Assembly: GCF_014857925.1 (NCBI RefSeq)
Contig: NZ_JACYVZ010000009.1
Span: 22,996-86,995 of the forward strand
DNA from: Cysteiniphilum marinum
Lineage (GTDB): Bacteria > Pseudomonadota > Gammaproteobacteria > Francisellales > Francisellaceae
Direction: 5' to 3'
DNA length: 64,000 bases
Shown: piece by piece, positions 52,674-61,874 of the stretch
How positions within the stretch are numbered: the first letter of the stretch is position 1
Layout of the letters: each line of letters begins with the position of its first letter
The notes under the pieces: generated by a model
Told to the model about the DNA's origin: nothing
Database searches by the model: none
What the model saw: the letters and a program-made list of their open reading frames with translations, nothing else
Position numbers and translations under genes: made by a program

Positions 52674-53936
52674 TTAACTTTGTGGATTATAAGTCACTAT
52701 TTCGGCCTTACACACCCCGTTATCACAGCGCGAGCTATTTTTATCACCAGTATCTGAGGGTGTTAAGCTAATATTGCTCTCATCACTCGTCAATGTTAAG
52801 GTGTAAAGTCCCTCCACGTTACTGTCATTTATCTGAATTTTAGCTGCAGGTCTTAGTGTCATATAGTGAGCATGGCCTGATGGATCAATAATGCTGATAT
52901 TCATAGATGCACTATTAATCGCAGAAGATCGAGCGTTAGTAATTAAATTCTGACAGTCATTGTGTTGTGTTTTAAAATATAGTGGAGAGCTGATACATTT
53001 TGTGCCATCTTGCCCTTTAGAGAAGTTTACTACCCCAAGGCTCGTACTGGGAGAGATAGGCGTAATTTCAGCTTGATCATCAATGCCAGGATATAGCTTA
53101 GTATCTGCAGTCTCAATACTATTAAAATCATTTATTGTAAATTGATATTGTACAGCTTGAGGTGTAGGAGTGGACAAGCTTACACAAAAATTTACTTTTG
53201 CTTCTAGTATATTGGGATATAAGTATAATGTGCCTATTTGATTTTTCTCATCGCTCCAGCTGCTTTTATTTGTCTCAATAATGCATGCCAAATTTTTAAA
53301 TTGTTTGTCATGATAATCATTCGCTGTAGAGCGTAATGTAACGTACTGAGGATTATCATGATTATCTATAATCATGTCAGAACCACTGATAGGATAATCG
53401 GGGTTAACAGAGTAAACGCTGCTATATAATCTGAATTTGCCTAACACGCCATCTTTTTCTTGAGCATTCTTAAGATCCCCCGGCATACCTGGATCTATCT
53501 GGAATTTCTCCCCACTTGCAGTATTCACATGAACAAAGTCATATCCAGGCTTGTCAGGTCCATTATAGTCACCAGAGAAACCATACATAGATAATGTATA
53601 AGCAGTATCATTGTAAATATAAAACTTATATTTAGGGTAATCGCAGCTATATATATCATTTCCTTGATCAATCCATTTCCCTTTGCCATTTTCACAATTG
53701 TAATCGGTAACATCCATCCTGCAGAAAAGTGGGATATTATCATGCCATGCCGTGCCAGTCCCTGATCCATGAAGATTGCACGTAGAGTCTCCCGCAATAG
53801 AATTACCTCCTTGACAGTATTTGGTAAAACCAACCCAGTATTGACAATCATCCGACGGGTCTGCAGCAATAGCCACAGAACTAGATAAGCTCGAGACAAT
53901 CATTGCGATGATTAACGTATTCTTCATTTTTTTCAT
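52674..53936 (-). CDS. Secreted protein of unknown family, paralogue 1
   Basis: This 420-residue protein has a signal peptide ending SSVAIAADP. The mature part is rich in Gly, Asp, Ser and Tyr with ten or more cysteines, so disulfide-stabilised and extracytoplasmic. It aligns with the 414-residue protein at 54961 over its whole length. Shared blocks are YxFxIxNxTAYxxxxYxxxGxxxGPDKP, LYPNILEAKVNFCVSL, a GVVNFSKGQDGTKCISSPLYFKT block with a partner cysteine, AINSASMNISIIDPSGHAHY and SLTPSDTGDKNSSRCDNG. No known domain is recognised. The pair flank an esterase gene. Confidence 0.65.
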   Translation of the reverse strand: MKKMKNTLIIAMIVSSLSSSVAIAADPSDDCQYWVGFTKYCQGGNSIAGDSTCNLHGSGTGTAWHDNIPLFCRMDVTDYNCENGKGKWIDQGNDIYSCDYPKYKFYIYNDTAYTLSMYGFSGDYNGPDKPGYDFVHVNTASGEKFQIDPGMPGDLKNAQEKDGVLGKFRLYSSVYSVNPDYPISGSDMIIDNHDNPQYVTLRSTANDYHDKQFKNLACIIETNKSSWSDEKNQIGTLYLYPNILEAKVNFCVSLSTPTPQAVQYQFTINDFNSIETADTKLYPGIDDQAEITPISPSTSLGVVNFSKGQDGTKCISSPLYFKTQHNDCQNLITNARSSAINSASMNISIIDPSGHAHYMTLRPAAKIQINDSNVEGLYTLTLTSDESNISLTPSDTGDKNSSRCDNGVCKAEIVTYNPQS

Positions 53937-54066
53937 TATTATACTCCTATGGTTGGTTGTGTTAAATTTAACCTTTCATTTGCAGACATTTATTATTTTT
54001 TAGTTTGTAATAACATCTGATCATGGATGGTTGGTTTTATGAAAACGCTTAAAAATAAAGGGGCAT

Positions 54067-54765
54067 TCAGTGGCTATTGATCTGTGGTGTGGCTACATCT
54101 ATTAATTTGTCTGCCAAAATAGAACGAATCTTTTGAATTGCGTCAAAGCATAACTCATGACCAGTTTCATAGGTGTGCCATGTGACATTATAACCATGTT
54201 GGATCAGCATAGCTTTAGCGGTGGTACCAAGCTTTATCGGAACAATTGTATCTTGCGTGCCATGCATACAGATGTACTTAGTATGCTGGTGAGGTATTTG
54301 AATGTTTCTCGCAAAGAGTGGCCACTCAGGCAAATACCCTGATATTATAATACTTGCAGCAAGTGCGTGTTTTGCGGTTAATGACGACAGTCCTGCAATA
54401 AGTGCGCCTTGAGAGAAGCCTATGAGTATGATGTTATGAGGTGAAATGCCAAGTTTTATTTGTTGATCAATGATGCTATGAATGTAAGCACATGAATGCA
54501 GTGCCGATGTAATATCAATTTTTCTGACCATGGTAGTGTTGCAAACAGATTTAATATCATACCAAGAGTGAATGATCTCGGATTTGTTAATTGTCAGCGA
54601 GTTTATTTCTGCAAATGGGAAAATAAAGCGAACACCATGATTATTGGGTAGGTTAAATTCAGGGACTAGCTTTGAAAAATCACGTTTTGCACCTAGGCCA
54701 TGCAGCCAGATAACGCATGCTGTCGCCGGAGTTTTTGGCTCAATAATAATACTTTTTTTACGCAT
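54067..54765 (-). CDS. Alpha/beta-hydrolase, carboxylesterase/phospholipase family
   Basis: This 232-residue enzyme has the oxyanion region VIWLHGLGAKRDF, the nucleophile elbow IILIGFSQGALIAGL, the Asp region MHGTQDTIVPIKLG, and the final His in ETGHELCFDAIQ. This is the bacterial carboxylesterase family related to acyl-protein thioesterases. There is no signal peptide, so it is cytoplasmic. It lies between the two secreted-protein paralogues, on the same strand as the first. Confidence 0.87.
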   Translation of the reverse strand: MRKKSIIIEPKTPATACVIWLHGLGAKRDFSKLVPEFNLPNNHGVRFIFPFAEINSLTINKSEIIHSWYDIKSVCNTTMVRKIDITSALHSCAYIHSIIDQQIKLGISPHNIILIGFSQGALIAGLSSLTAKHALAASIIISGYLPEWPLFARNIQIPHQHTKYICMHGTQDTIVPIKLGTTAKAMLIQHGYNVTWHTYETGHELCFDAIQKIRSILADKLIDVATPQINSH

Positions 54766-54960
54766 GAATAAATTTAAACATAAGCTGTTGATGGCTTTTG
54801 GCAGTATCCTCAGAGATAGATGTTTTGTAAATTAATTTATAGTTAAAAAGCCTTAAATATTAATTAATTTACATATTTATTGAATATTTATACACTTTGC
54901 TCGGAAATTGACTCTAGCTAAATAGTGTCTGTCAAAAAATAAATCATTTAAGGTGTGATA

Positions 54961-56202
54961 ATGAAGAAAAAAAGAATGTTGTTTGTATTAACTGCTTTGA
55001 CTGTATCGACTGCAAGTTATGCAATGGACAGAGGTGAAAGACATGGCGGGGATGTGGTTTGGGCAACACCGCCATGTTATCTGCACTTATCAGATAAATC
55101 TGATCATCCGATGAATGATGGGCAGGGTTATCTCTGGGTTGATTGGGGCTTTTGTGGTGGAGGCGAATGGCCATGTGATGGAGAGGCTGGTACTTGGGTT
55201 AAGCAGTCTGAAGATCATTGGTCATGTATTAATCCTAAATACGAATTTAATATTCATAACCTAACAGCTTATTCGATAGATCAATATACATATACTGGTT
55301 ATCATGTAGGGCCGGATAAGCCGAGTATTAACGTTAAGACTTCTGTTGCAAGTGGGGCGGATCTTTTGGCAGAGATGGGTGTGGAATCTACGTTCCCAAC
55401 TCAGACTGGCGTGCGTAATAGTGCAGGTACGTTTGAATTACATAGCAAAATGTCTAATAAAGCTATAAGCGCCAGTGATATAATAATACCAAATCAGGAT
55501 AAAGGTGCGAAGAAATATGACCATGTAAGTCTGAAAGCCACACAGGATGATGCGAATAATGCTGGCATAGCGTGCATTATTCCTGTGCAAGGTAATGGTC
55601 AATGGAGTTTGCCAAAATCGTATACATCAAGTACTGATGGAATGTTTTATCTGCTTCCAAATATTTTAGAAGCCAAAGTTAACTTGTGTGTCAACCTACC
55701 AACATCTGCGACTTCAGATATAGCCTATCAATTTAAATTAGATGACTTTTCCAATTTGGAGCAAGATGATATAACGCTATATCCTAAAATTGACACACAG
55801 AGCACAATTAGTGAGCATATTGGTTCTGATTTGGATTTGGGAGTGATTAACTTTAAAGAGGGAGATTCTGGAACTCGTTGTGTTGCTAAAGCATTTTACT
55901 TTAAAACGAAGGAAAACAGTGATTGCGATGGCTTGATAAAAAACGAACAAGGCACAGCGATTAATAGTGCAACTATTAGCATTAGTATGAGTGACCCCAA
56001 AGGTCAAATACATTACATGACGCTCAAACCAAATTCATTGATTAGTCAAGGTGAGGGTAAAGTTGATGGTGTGTATAAGCTGCAGCTAAGTAGTAATGAG
56101 GGTAGTGTTACATTGTCTCCTGCAGATGGTGGTGATAAAAATACTTCGCTTTGTCCAGAGGGTGTTTGTAGTGATGAAACGATAACTTTTAATCCATCAT
56201 AA
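54961..56202 (+). CDS. Secreted protein of unknown family, paralogue 2
   Basis: This 414-residue protein has a signal peptide (MKKKRMLFVLTALTVSTASYA) and is paralogous to the protein at 52674, with the same cysteine pattern and C-terminal motif (SLSPADGGDKNTSLC-like, CSDETITFNPS). The N-terminal ~70 residues (PCYLHLSDKSDHPMNDG, WGFCGGGEWPCDGEAGTW) resemble a chitin-binding or carbohydrate-binding segment in spacing of Trp and Cys, a weak impression. AAGG lies seven bases before the ATG; an in-frame GTG six bases upstream is the alternative. It is followed ten bases later by a 57-residue exported peptide. Confidence 0.65.
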   Translation: MKKKRMLFVLTALTVSTASYAMDRGERHGGDVVWATPPCYLHLSDKSDHPMNDGQGYLWVDWGFCGGGEWPCDGEAGTWVKQSEDHWSCINPKYEFNIHNLTAYSIDQYTYTGYHVGPDKPSINVKTSVASGADLLAEMGVESTFPTQTGVRNSAGTFELHSKMSNKAISASDIIIPNQDKGAKKYDHVSLKATQDDANNAGIACIIPVQGNGQWSLPKSYTSSTDGMFYLLPNILEAKVNLCVNLPTSATSDIAYQFKLDDFSNLEQDDITLYPKIDTQSTISEHIGSDLDLGVINFKEGDSGTRCVAKAFYFKTKENSDCDGLIKNEQGTAINSATISISMSDPKGQIHYMTLKPNSLISQGEGKVDGVYKLQLSSNEGSVTLSPADGGDKNTSLCPEGVCSDETITFNPS

Positions 56203-56212
56203 GAGGTATCAT

Positions 56213-56386
56213 ATGTTAAGGAGAAATATATTGTCAGCATTAGTTTTAGCATTGCTAATAGCTAGCACAACGTATTTGAATGGATATTGTCAGTTAGTTA
56301 CTCAAAAAGAAATAGTGACAACAGCAAGTGCTAAATCTGTAGGTGTAAATGGTTTTGATCACATCCTGCCGTTTGGCTGCTTTTGA
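56213..56386 (+). CDS. 57-residue exported peptide ending FDHILPFGCF
   Basis: It has AGAGG seven bases before the ATG and a signal-peptide-like start, MLRRNILSALVLALLIASTT. The rest is a short polar stretch ending in GFDHILPFGCF. The last codons coincide with a 30-bp DNA motif (56352-56381) that also occurs upstream of lysR at 51516. It follows the secreted paralogue by ten bases and is probably co-transcribed. No family is recognised. It could be a signalling or processing peptide; the C-terminal motif is the interesting part. Confidence 0.5.
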   Translation: MLRRNILSALVLALLIASTTYLNGYCQLVTQKEIVTTASAKSVGVNGFDHILPFGCF

Positions 56387-56525
56387 GCAAATATTGATTT
56401 ATAGTTGTGTCTATTGTTTAAGCCACTTTGATATGGGTTAAAGGATATGCGCTAGGGGATTTGCGTCATTTGATAAGTGGATATTGATCATTATGTATTA
56501 AGCGAATATAAATAGGAGAATAGGT

Positions 56526-56567
56526 ATGCGCTTAAAAAAACACATTACATTTAATCCAAATAATTGA
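56526..56567 (+). promoter_or_regulatory. Possible 13-codon leader frame before the RHS shell gene
   Basis: AGGAGAATAGGT precedes ATG, and the frame reads MRLKKHITFNPNN before a TGA that ends 14 bases before the RHS start. It may be a translated leader. The stretch 56387-56525 shows nothing else I can support. Confidence 0.25.
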
Positions 56568-56581
56568 TATTGAGGTTTTAG

Positions 56582-59500
56582 ATGATTCATAAATTTAAGT
56601 TAAGCCTGATGAGCGTCATTTTCTTGTCAGCTGTTAGCTATGGGACGAGTGCCGAAAACGTATCAGCACCAGTTGCTGTTCATCATAATAAAGCATCATT
56701 TAAAAGCCCAAGAAGCACATCATCTCAAGATGGTGAGAAATCAAACTACAAAGGTTCGCAAGCGAATAATAAAACGATTAAAAGCTTAAGTGAGAGTGTC
56801 AATCCAGCAACGGGTGCTTTGAGTATTACATTGCCATTATTATCGGTTAAAGGCTTTATTCCTTTAGATGTCAGTGTGAGCTTCAGTGCGGGCAGCTCTG
56901 GAATGTTAGGGCTTCCTAATGATTGGCAATTTAATATTGACTATGTGGTGCCAGGAAAATCCGTGACATTTAATGGCAGAACCTATGTGATTGATTTTAA
57001 TTGGAGTGATAGCACAGGGTATCAATCAGGGCTTAAATATTTGAATCAACATGGTGTATTGTTTAAAGATATGTTGACCAATACGCCATTACCTACAAGT
57101 TTCGCTGACTCAAGAGCTTATCGCTATCTCTTGAGTATGCCAGATGGTTCGTTGGATTACTTTGATGCAACGGGCAAGCTGATTGCCAAGGGGGACCGTT
57201 TTGGTAATCATATTCGATATGATTATAATGATCCAGAGATGGGTGTTCAGCATAATTATCTAAAATCGATTACCGATAGCTTGGGGCAAGTATTTAACTT
57301 TGGTTATAGTGCTAATGAACTAAGTGTTAGTTATATCGATAGTCAAAATAGATCGCATACGCAAAGCTTAGCATTTAATCAAAATGGCATATTATCATAT
57401 ACCGATGCGTTAGGCTTTATCACGCAGTTAAATTATCAGACACGTAACGGCGTCCCAGTCGTTAATCAAATTATCTATCCGAATGGGTTGGAAACAGACA
57501 TCACTTATCAAGATCTACACTTTAAAACATCCGATGGTAAAACAGGTACCTTAAATGCGGTGGCAACAATTAATCATATTGATCATGCTAATGCTGATCA
57601 GGTCTTGGCAGAAGCAGACTATGGCTTTAGTGAGAGTAACTTCACTGGATATCCAAGCTATCCACTATCGGATGATAAAGACAGTTTGATGGAAAGTAAT
57701 AATCCAGATTATCGTTATACGGTAACGGTTACCGAACACAGCACAACGGCAAGTAATAGTATGGATATTCGTAAAACACAGACGATTTATAATGCGATGA
57801 GTGAACCGGTTGAGCAAGATGTTTATTTGCCAGGGGATAGTGAGAATACGCCAACGTATAAAACCATAAATAGTTATCAATTGATTCCAGACAAACATGC
57901 GCAAACAGTTAATTATAATAAGCCAATCATTACGACGAATGCAATTTATGATGCTACTACTAAAGCATATACGACATTAACTAAGACCAATTACACGTAC
58001 GATAATTATGGCAATACATTGACAACAGATGTCTTTAAGTACAATCCTCTGACACAAAAACTGGTTGAGTCAACTAAGTCAATAAATACCTATGATCAAA
58101 GCTTTAATCAACCCTTGACAACGACTAACATGACGTGGAACCCATTAACCAATGCATTTGATACAAAATCTGTGCAAAACACCTTGTCAAATGATCATAA
58201 AAATGTGCTTCAGAGTATACTTTATGACGGTGGTATTAACGCTACTAATGCTTGGAAAAGTACCGATTATAACTATGACAGTCATGGCGATGTTATACAA
58301 ACTACGGTGAAGTGGAGCCAATCAGGTCATGCTGGGGTGCCATCAAGTACGGTTAAAGATAACTTTAGCTATGATCTAAGTAAGCGCTTAGAAACACTAA
58401 CACACACTGATGCCTTAGGTAGTGTCACCACGCAAACGATTGATAGCATAACAGGCGATCTATTGAGTAAGCGCTCAGCACTGGGTAATACCATAACATC
58501 AAGCTATGATTTAGATGGACGAGTCTTGAAAAAGACACTGCCAGCAGGGCAAAGCATTACGTATCAATATGAGGATTACCAAAAAGATAAACAAAATGCC
58601 GTAACAGAAATTTCACCCTTGGGCGCTAAAACCGCAACACAATATGACGCATCAAATCACAAAATAGCAACGTATAGCAACACAGATCCTAATAATATCA
58701 ATGACATGGTACTGCAAGAAGCTGATCACTACAATGCCTACGGTGAGCTAGTGCAGAAAAAGGATGCCTTGGGTAATGTAACAAGTTATAACTATAATGC
58801 ACTTTCTTTGCCAACGGCTCAAACCGATAGCGATGGTAATGTAACGACGATGCAATATGATCTTGCGCACTTAAGTCAAACAAGTTTTGTCAATGGTATC
58901 AAAACTAAAACGGTTATCTATAACCCAGATAAAAAACCATTAAAGACAATGAGCTATCCAAATAGTCATAATCCACTGCAATCACATTACCATTTGGAAG
59001 AAATATCGACCTTAGATGGTAATAATCAAGTGCTGCAAACAACACATAACAAAGTAGATGATAATACTGGGGCAGTGACCGTTTTTAATACGCTAACCAG
59101 TAGCTATACGCCTGATGGCAAAACCCAAAGTCAGATTTTACAAAGTGGACAGTCCAAAGAAACGATAACAGCAGAGTATGATCTATTAGATGATGTACTT
59201 GATAAAACAAAAACATTGGATTTTAGTGATAGTACGAGGGGGCATCATGATGTTACGCATCGCGACCATTTTAGCTATGATGCGACAGGAGAACTGATCG
59301 CTGAAATCAATCAAGCAGGTCAATCGATTAACTATAGCTATGATCAAGATGGCAATAAAGTCACTGAGGCACGCCTTGATGGCACGGTGGTGCACTTTGC
59401 TTATGATAAAAATGACAATCTGATTACTAAAACATATACCGATAATAGTGGTAAACATAGCTATAATTACAGCTATGATGCTGATGGCAATAAGGTCTTT

Positions 59501-60454
59501 GAAAGTCTAGATGGTCAAGGCATTAAGATAAGCTATACACTTTCAGGATTACAAACGGCGACTAGCTATCCCGATGGCAAAGTGGCAACGGCAACATATA
59601 ATAAATATGGACAACTGCTATCAAGCACGGATGTCAATGCTCAACAAACAACAATGACCTATCTTAAAGATGGCAAGCTCAATACGGTGAGTAACAATCA
59701 AGACAAAGTGACTTATTTGTATAGCACACAAGATAAGCCAAACGAGAATAATCAATATGGCGCACTTATTGCCAAGGATTATCAGGGGATTTATACACAG
59801 CAATTTACAGCAGATGCATTTGGTCAAGAGCATGAGTTAAAACAAATTGATAGCTTAGGCACAACACTTCTTGATATCGTTAATACCTTTGATGCAAAGG
59901 GTATGTTAACTGATGTCACCGCAACTTCGGATAAGGCGCCAAATGATCCCAATGTTAACTATGTCAAACACTATACTTATGATGATTTTAATCAGTTAAT
60001 CAAAGAAGAAACGGATAGTTTGCAAAAGCAACCAATAACAAGCACAAGCTTCGTTTATGATGGTAATGGTAACATTCTTCGCAAAACCAAAGATGGCAAA
60101 ATAACGACATATCAATACAACAATCTTGATCAGCTAGTTTCTTATACCGAGGACGGTAGTACATACATGCCTAAGTATAATGCCAATGGTGACGAGATTG
60201 ATAATGGCAAGGGCACAAGCTATCAATTTAATGGCATAAGTCAGCTGATTGGTGTGCAAAATCAAGCGACGCATCTTGAATATAGTTATTATGCCAATGG
60301 TTTAAGATCAGATCGTGTCAACTCGACAGGGGATCATTACCGTTATTACTACACGGGAGATACCATCAGTGCAGTCAATGACTTAACACACCCTGATAAT
60401 GTTAGCTTTTTTCTTGATGGCAAAAACCGCATCCATGCTTATAGCGTAAGCTAA
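56582..60454 (+). CDS. Exported RHS/YD-repeat shell protein without RHS core
   Basis: This 1290-residue protein has a signal peptide (MIHKFKLSLMSVIFLSAVSY, cleaved near SAEN). Residues ~60-200 match the N-terminal RHS region (SVNPATGALSITLPLLSV, GLPNDWQFNIDYV). YD repeats fill the rest: dozens of units such as GNHIRYDYND, GNVTSYNYNA, GQSINYSYDQDGNKV, GTVVHFAYDKNDNLI and GDEIDNGKGTSYQFNG. It ends at YYYTGDTISAVNDLTHPD and FFLDGKNRIHAYSVS. The hallmark RHS-associated core (YNGEYQD...YLRARDYD...IDPSGH) is absent here and instead lies in the next two genes. YD repeats form a hollow shell around a toxin in RHS and Tc proteins. GAGG precedes the ATG. Confidence 0.85.
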   Translation: MIHKFKLSLMSVIFLSAVSYGTSAENVSAPVAVHHNKASFKSPRSTSSQDGEKSNYKGSQANNKTIKSLSESVNPATGALSITLPLLSVKGFIPLDVSVSFSAGSSGMLGLPNDWQFNIDYVVPGKSVTFNGRTYVIDFNWSDSTGYQSGLKYLNQHGVLFKDMLTNTPLPTSFADSRAYRYLLSMPDGSLDYFDATGKLIAKGDRFGNHIRYDYNDPEMGVQHNYLKSITDSLGQVFNFGYSANELSVSYIDSQNRSHTQSLAFNQNGILSYTDALGFITQLNYQTRNGVPVVNQIIYPNGLETDITYQDLHFKTSDGKTGTLNAVATINHIDHANADQVLAEADYGFSESNFTGYPSYPLSDDKDSLMESNNPDYRYTVTVTEHSTTASNSMDIRKTQTIYNAMSEPVEQDVYLPGDSENTPTYKTINSYQLIPDKHAQTVNYNKPIITTNAIYDATTKAYTTLTKTNYTYDNYGNTLTTDVFKYNPLTQKLVESTKSINTYDQSFNQPLTTTNMTWNPLTNAFDTKSVQNTLSNDHKNVLQSILYDGGINATNAWKSTDYNYDSHGDVIQTTVKWSQSGHAGVPSSTVKDNFSYDLSKRLETLTHTDALGSVTTQTIDSITGDLLSKRSALGNTITSSYDLDGRVLKKTLPAGQSITYQYEDYQKDKQNAVTEISPLGAKTATQYDASNHKIATYSNTDPNNINDMVLQEADHYNAYGELVQKKDALGNVTSYNYNALSLPTAQTDSDGNVTTMQYDLAHLSQTSFVNGIKTKTVIYNPDKKPLKTMSYPNSHNPLQSHYHLEEISTLDGNNQVLQTTHNKVDDNTGAVTVFNTLTSSYTPDGKTQSQILQSGQSKETITAEYDLLDDVLDKTKTLDFSDSTRGHHDVTHRDHFSYDATGELIAEINQAGQSINYSYDQDGNKVTEARLDGTVVHFAYDKNDNLITKTYTDNSGKHSYNYSYDADGNKVFESLDGQGIKISYTLSGLQTATSYPDGKVATATYNKYGQLLSSTDVNAQQTTMTYLKDGKLNTVSNNQDKVTYLYSTQDKPNENNQYGALIAKDYQGIYTQQFTADAFGQEHELKQIDSLGTTLLDIVNTFDAKGMLTDVTATSDKAPNDPNVNYVKHYTYDDFNQLIKEETDSLQKQPITSTSFVYDGNGNILRKTKDGKITTYQYNNLDQLVSYTEDGSTYMPKYNANGDEIDNGKGTSYQFNGISQLIGVQNQATHLEYSYYANGLRSDRVNSTGDHYRYYYTGDTISAVNDLTHPDNVSFFLDGKNRIHAYSVS

Positions 60455-60497
60455 GTTGAATATGTGTAACTTCAGATCTTCATAAGGACTACGCTGA

Positions 60498-61802
60498 ATG
60501 AATAACAAGCGATCTCAACAAGTTGCGGTGATAACGAACTGTATACTGGCAATGCTCACTGCACAGATCAGTTTCGCTCAAGAGCCGTTAACAACAGGCA
60601 TAAATGATATTTATTATGTGAATAATGGCAAAAGCAATAGTTTAACCTTGGATAAGCCAGCTAATAGCAATGCATCATTTGCTATAAAAGGCACGACAGA
60701 CTATAAAGCTTATGGTGTGCACCCTAATACGCTCAACACCAATGTAGCAACGAACTTTAGCTACAATGGCGAATATCAGGATCCTAGCTCTGATTTAGTG
60801 TATTTAAGGGCACGTGACTATGATGCGGGAACACAACGATTTATCGCACAAGATAACGCTAATGTTTGGAATAAATATAATTTCGCTGATAGCAACCCGA
60901 TTATGAATATTGATCCAAGTGGGCATTTTTCTATAACCAATGTATTGAAACATTCATCAAGTGGACTCTTGATGACACTGATTATGTCTGGCGTTATATT
61001 CACAGGAGGCTATCTGGGTATTACTGAGCTTGCTGCCTTAGGTGTTGAGGGTGTTGCGACTTCAGAGGCAGCAGGAGCTGCCACAGAGGGGCTTGAAGCT
61101 GGTGCTGCTGCAGAGTCAACTGTGATGGAAGGATCATCTGCAGCATTAACGCAATCTGCAAATGATAGTGTTGCTAATGGAGAAACTGGGTTGACGGTGA
61201 ATGCTCAGGCTACTGAAAATACTTTATCTCAAATTCCTGATGTCTCAAGGAATGCATTTATTGGAAGAATTGAAGCTGCGGGAGATATTGTAGGGGATGA
61301 TAGTACAACAGTGACTAACTCCAATGAGGCAAAGTTTTTTTCATGTGTATCACGCAAAACCGAGTTGCGTTTTGGTTTATTTAGTGAAGCATTAAGTGCT
61401 GTTGGTGTGGCTGGCACCTATGGCAGTCATTTTTCACCATTCTTAAAAAAATACGAAGGAGTGTGGGGTTTTTTAGACTACTTTGGCGGTGGTGCTGCAT
61501 TTGGATTGATAAAAGGGTTGAAGTTTGCAGATTATGTTGAAAATGCTAGTCAGACATCAAATTATTTTTTGCGTGGGGCAAACAGGGTTATGAGATCCTA
61601 TAGATGGCTTCCCCAATGGCTTGCTCGTCAAACTAATTATGTTCCCTTAGTAAGATTTTCTCAAAGTAATTTTCTTCGCTCAGCTTCTGCAGGAATGGCG
61701 TATATGACCGTGAAAACACCATTTCTTGTGGCGAGTTATGCAGGCGCTGATGCTGTTTATAATAAGACTAATCATGGGCAGGATTTGCCTGATTGGGTTT
61801 AG
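60498..61802 (+). CDS. Exported RHS core protein with variable tail, first copy
   Basis: This 434-residue protein has its own signal peptide (ending AQISFAQEP). Residues ~35-150 are the RHS-associated core: IYYVNNGKSNSLTL, TTDYKAYGVHPNTL, FSYNGEYQDPSSDLVYLRARDYD, QRFIAQDNANVWNKYNFAD and NPIMNIDPSGH. This is exactly what the 1290-residue shell lacks. The tail (about 150-434) has a hydrophobic stretch (LLMTLIMSGVIFTGGYLG), an Ala/Glu-rich segment and an unrecognised C-terminal domain, the usual place for a polymorphic toxin. It begins 43 bases after the shell gene and is probably co-transcribed. Confidence 0.8.
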   Translation: MNNKRSQQVAVITNCILAMLTAQISFAQEPLTTGINDIYYVNNGKSNSLTLDKPANSNASFAIKGTTDYKAYGVHPNTLNTNVATNFSYNGEYQDPSSDLVYLRARDYDAGTQRFIAQDNANVWNKYNFADSNPIMNIDPSGHFSITNVLKHSSSGLLMTLIMSGVIFTGGYLGITELAALGVEGVATSEAAGAATEGLEAGAAAESTVMEGSSAALTQSANDSVANGETGLTVNAQATENTLSQIPDVSRNAFIGRIEAAGDIVGDDSTTVTNSNEAKFFSCVSRKTELRFGLFSEALSAVGVAGTYGSHFSPFLKKYEGVWGFLDYFGGGAAFGLIKGLKFADYVENASQTSNYFLRGANRVMRSYRWLPQWLARQTNYVPLVRFSQSNFLRSASAGMAYMTVKTPFLVASYAGADAVYNKTNHGQDLPDWV

Positions 61803-61874
61803 AGATCCATTTGCATAGCGGTAAGCAAATGATTGTTGAAAGTGTCAATAGAACTAACGCTTACGGATGAAAGT

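Noticed and set aside
56582..60454. RHS shell considered as a type VI secretion effector or Tc toxin BC component
   Set aside because: It has a Sec-type signal peptide and no PAAR, SpvB or integrin-like domain. No type VI or TcA genes are nearby.
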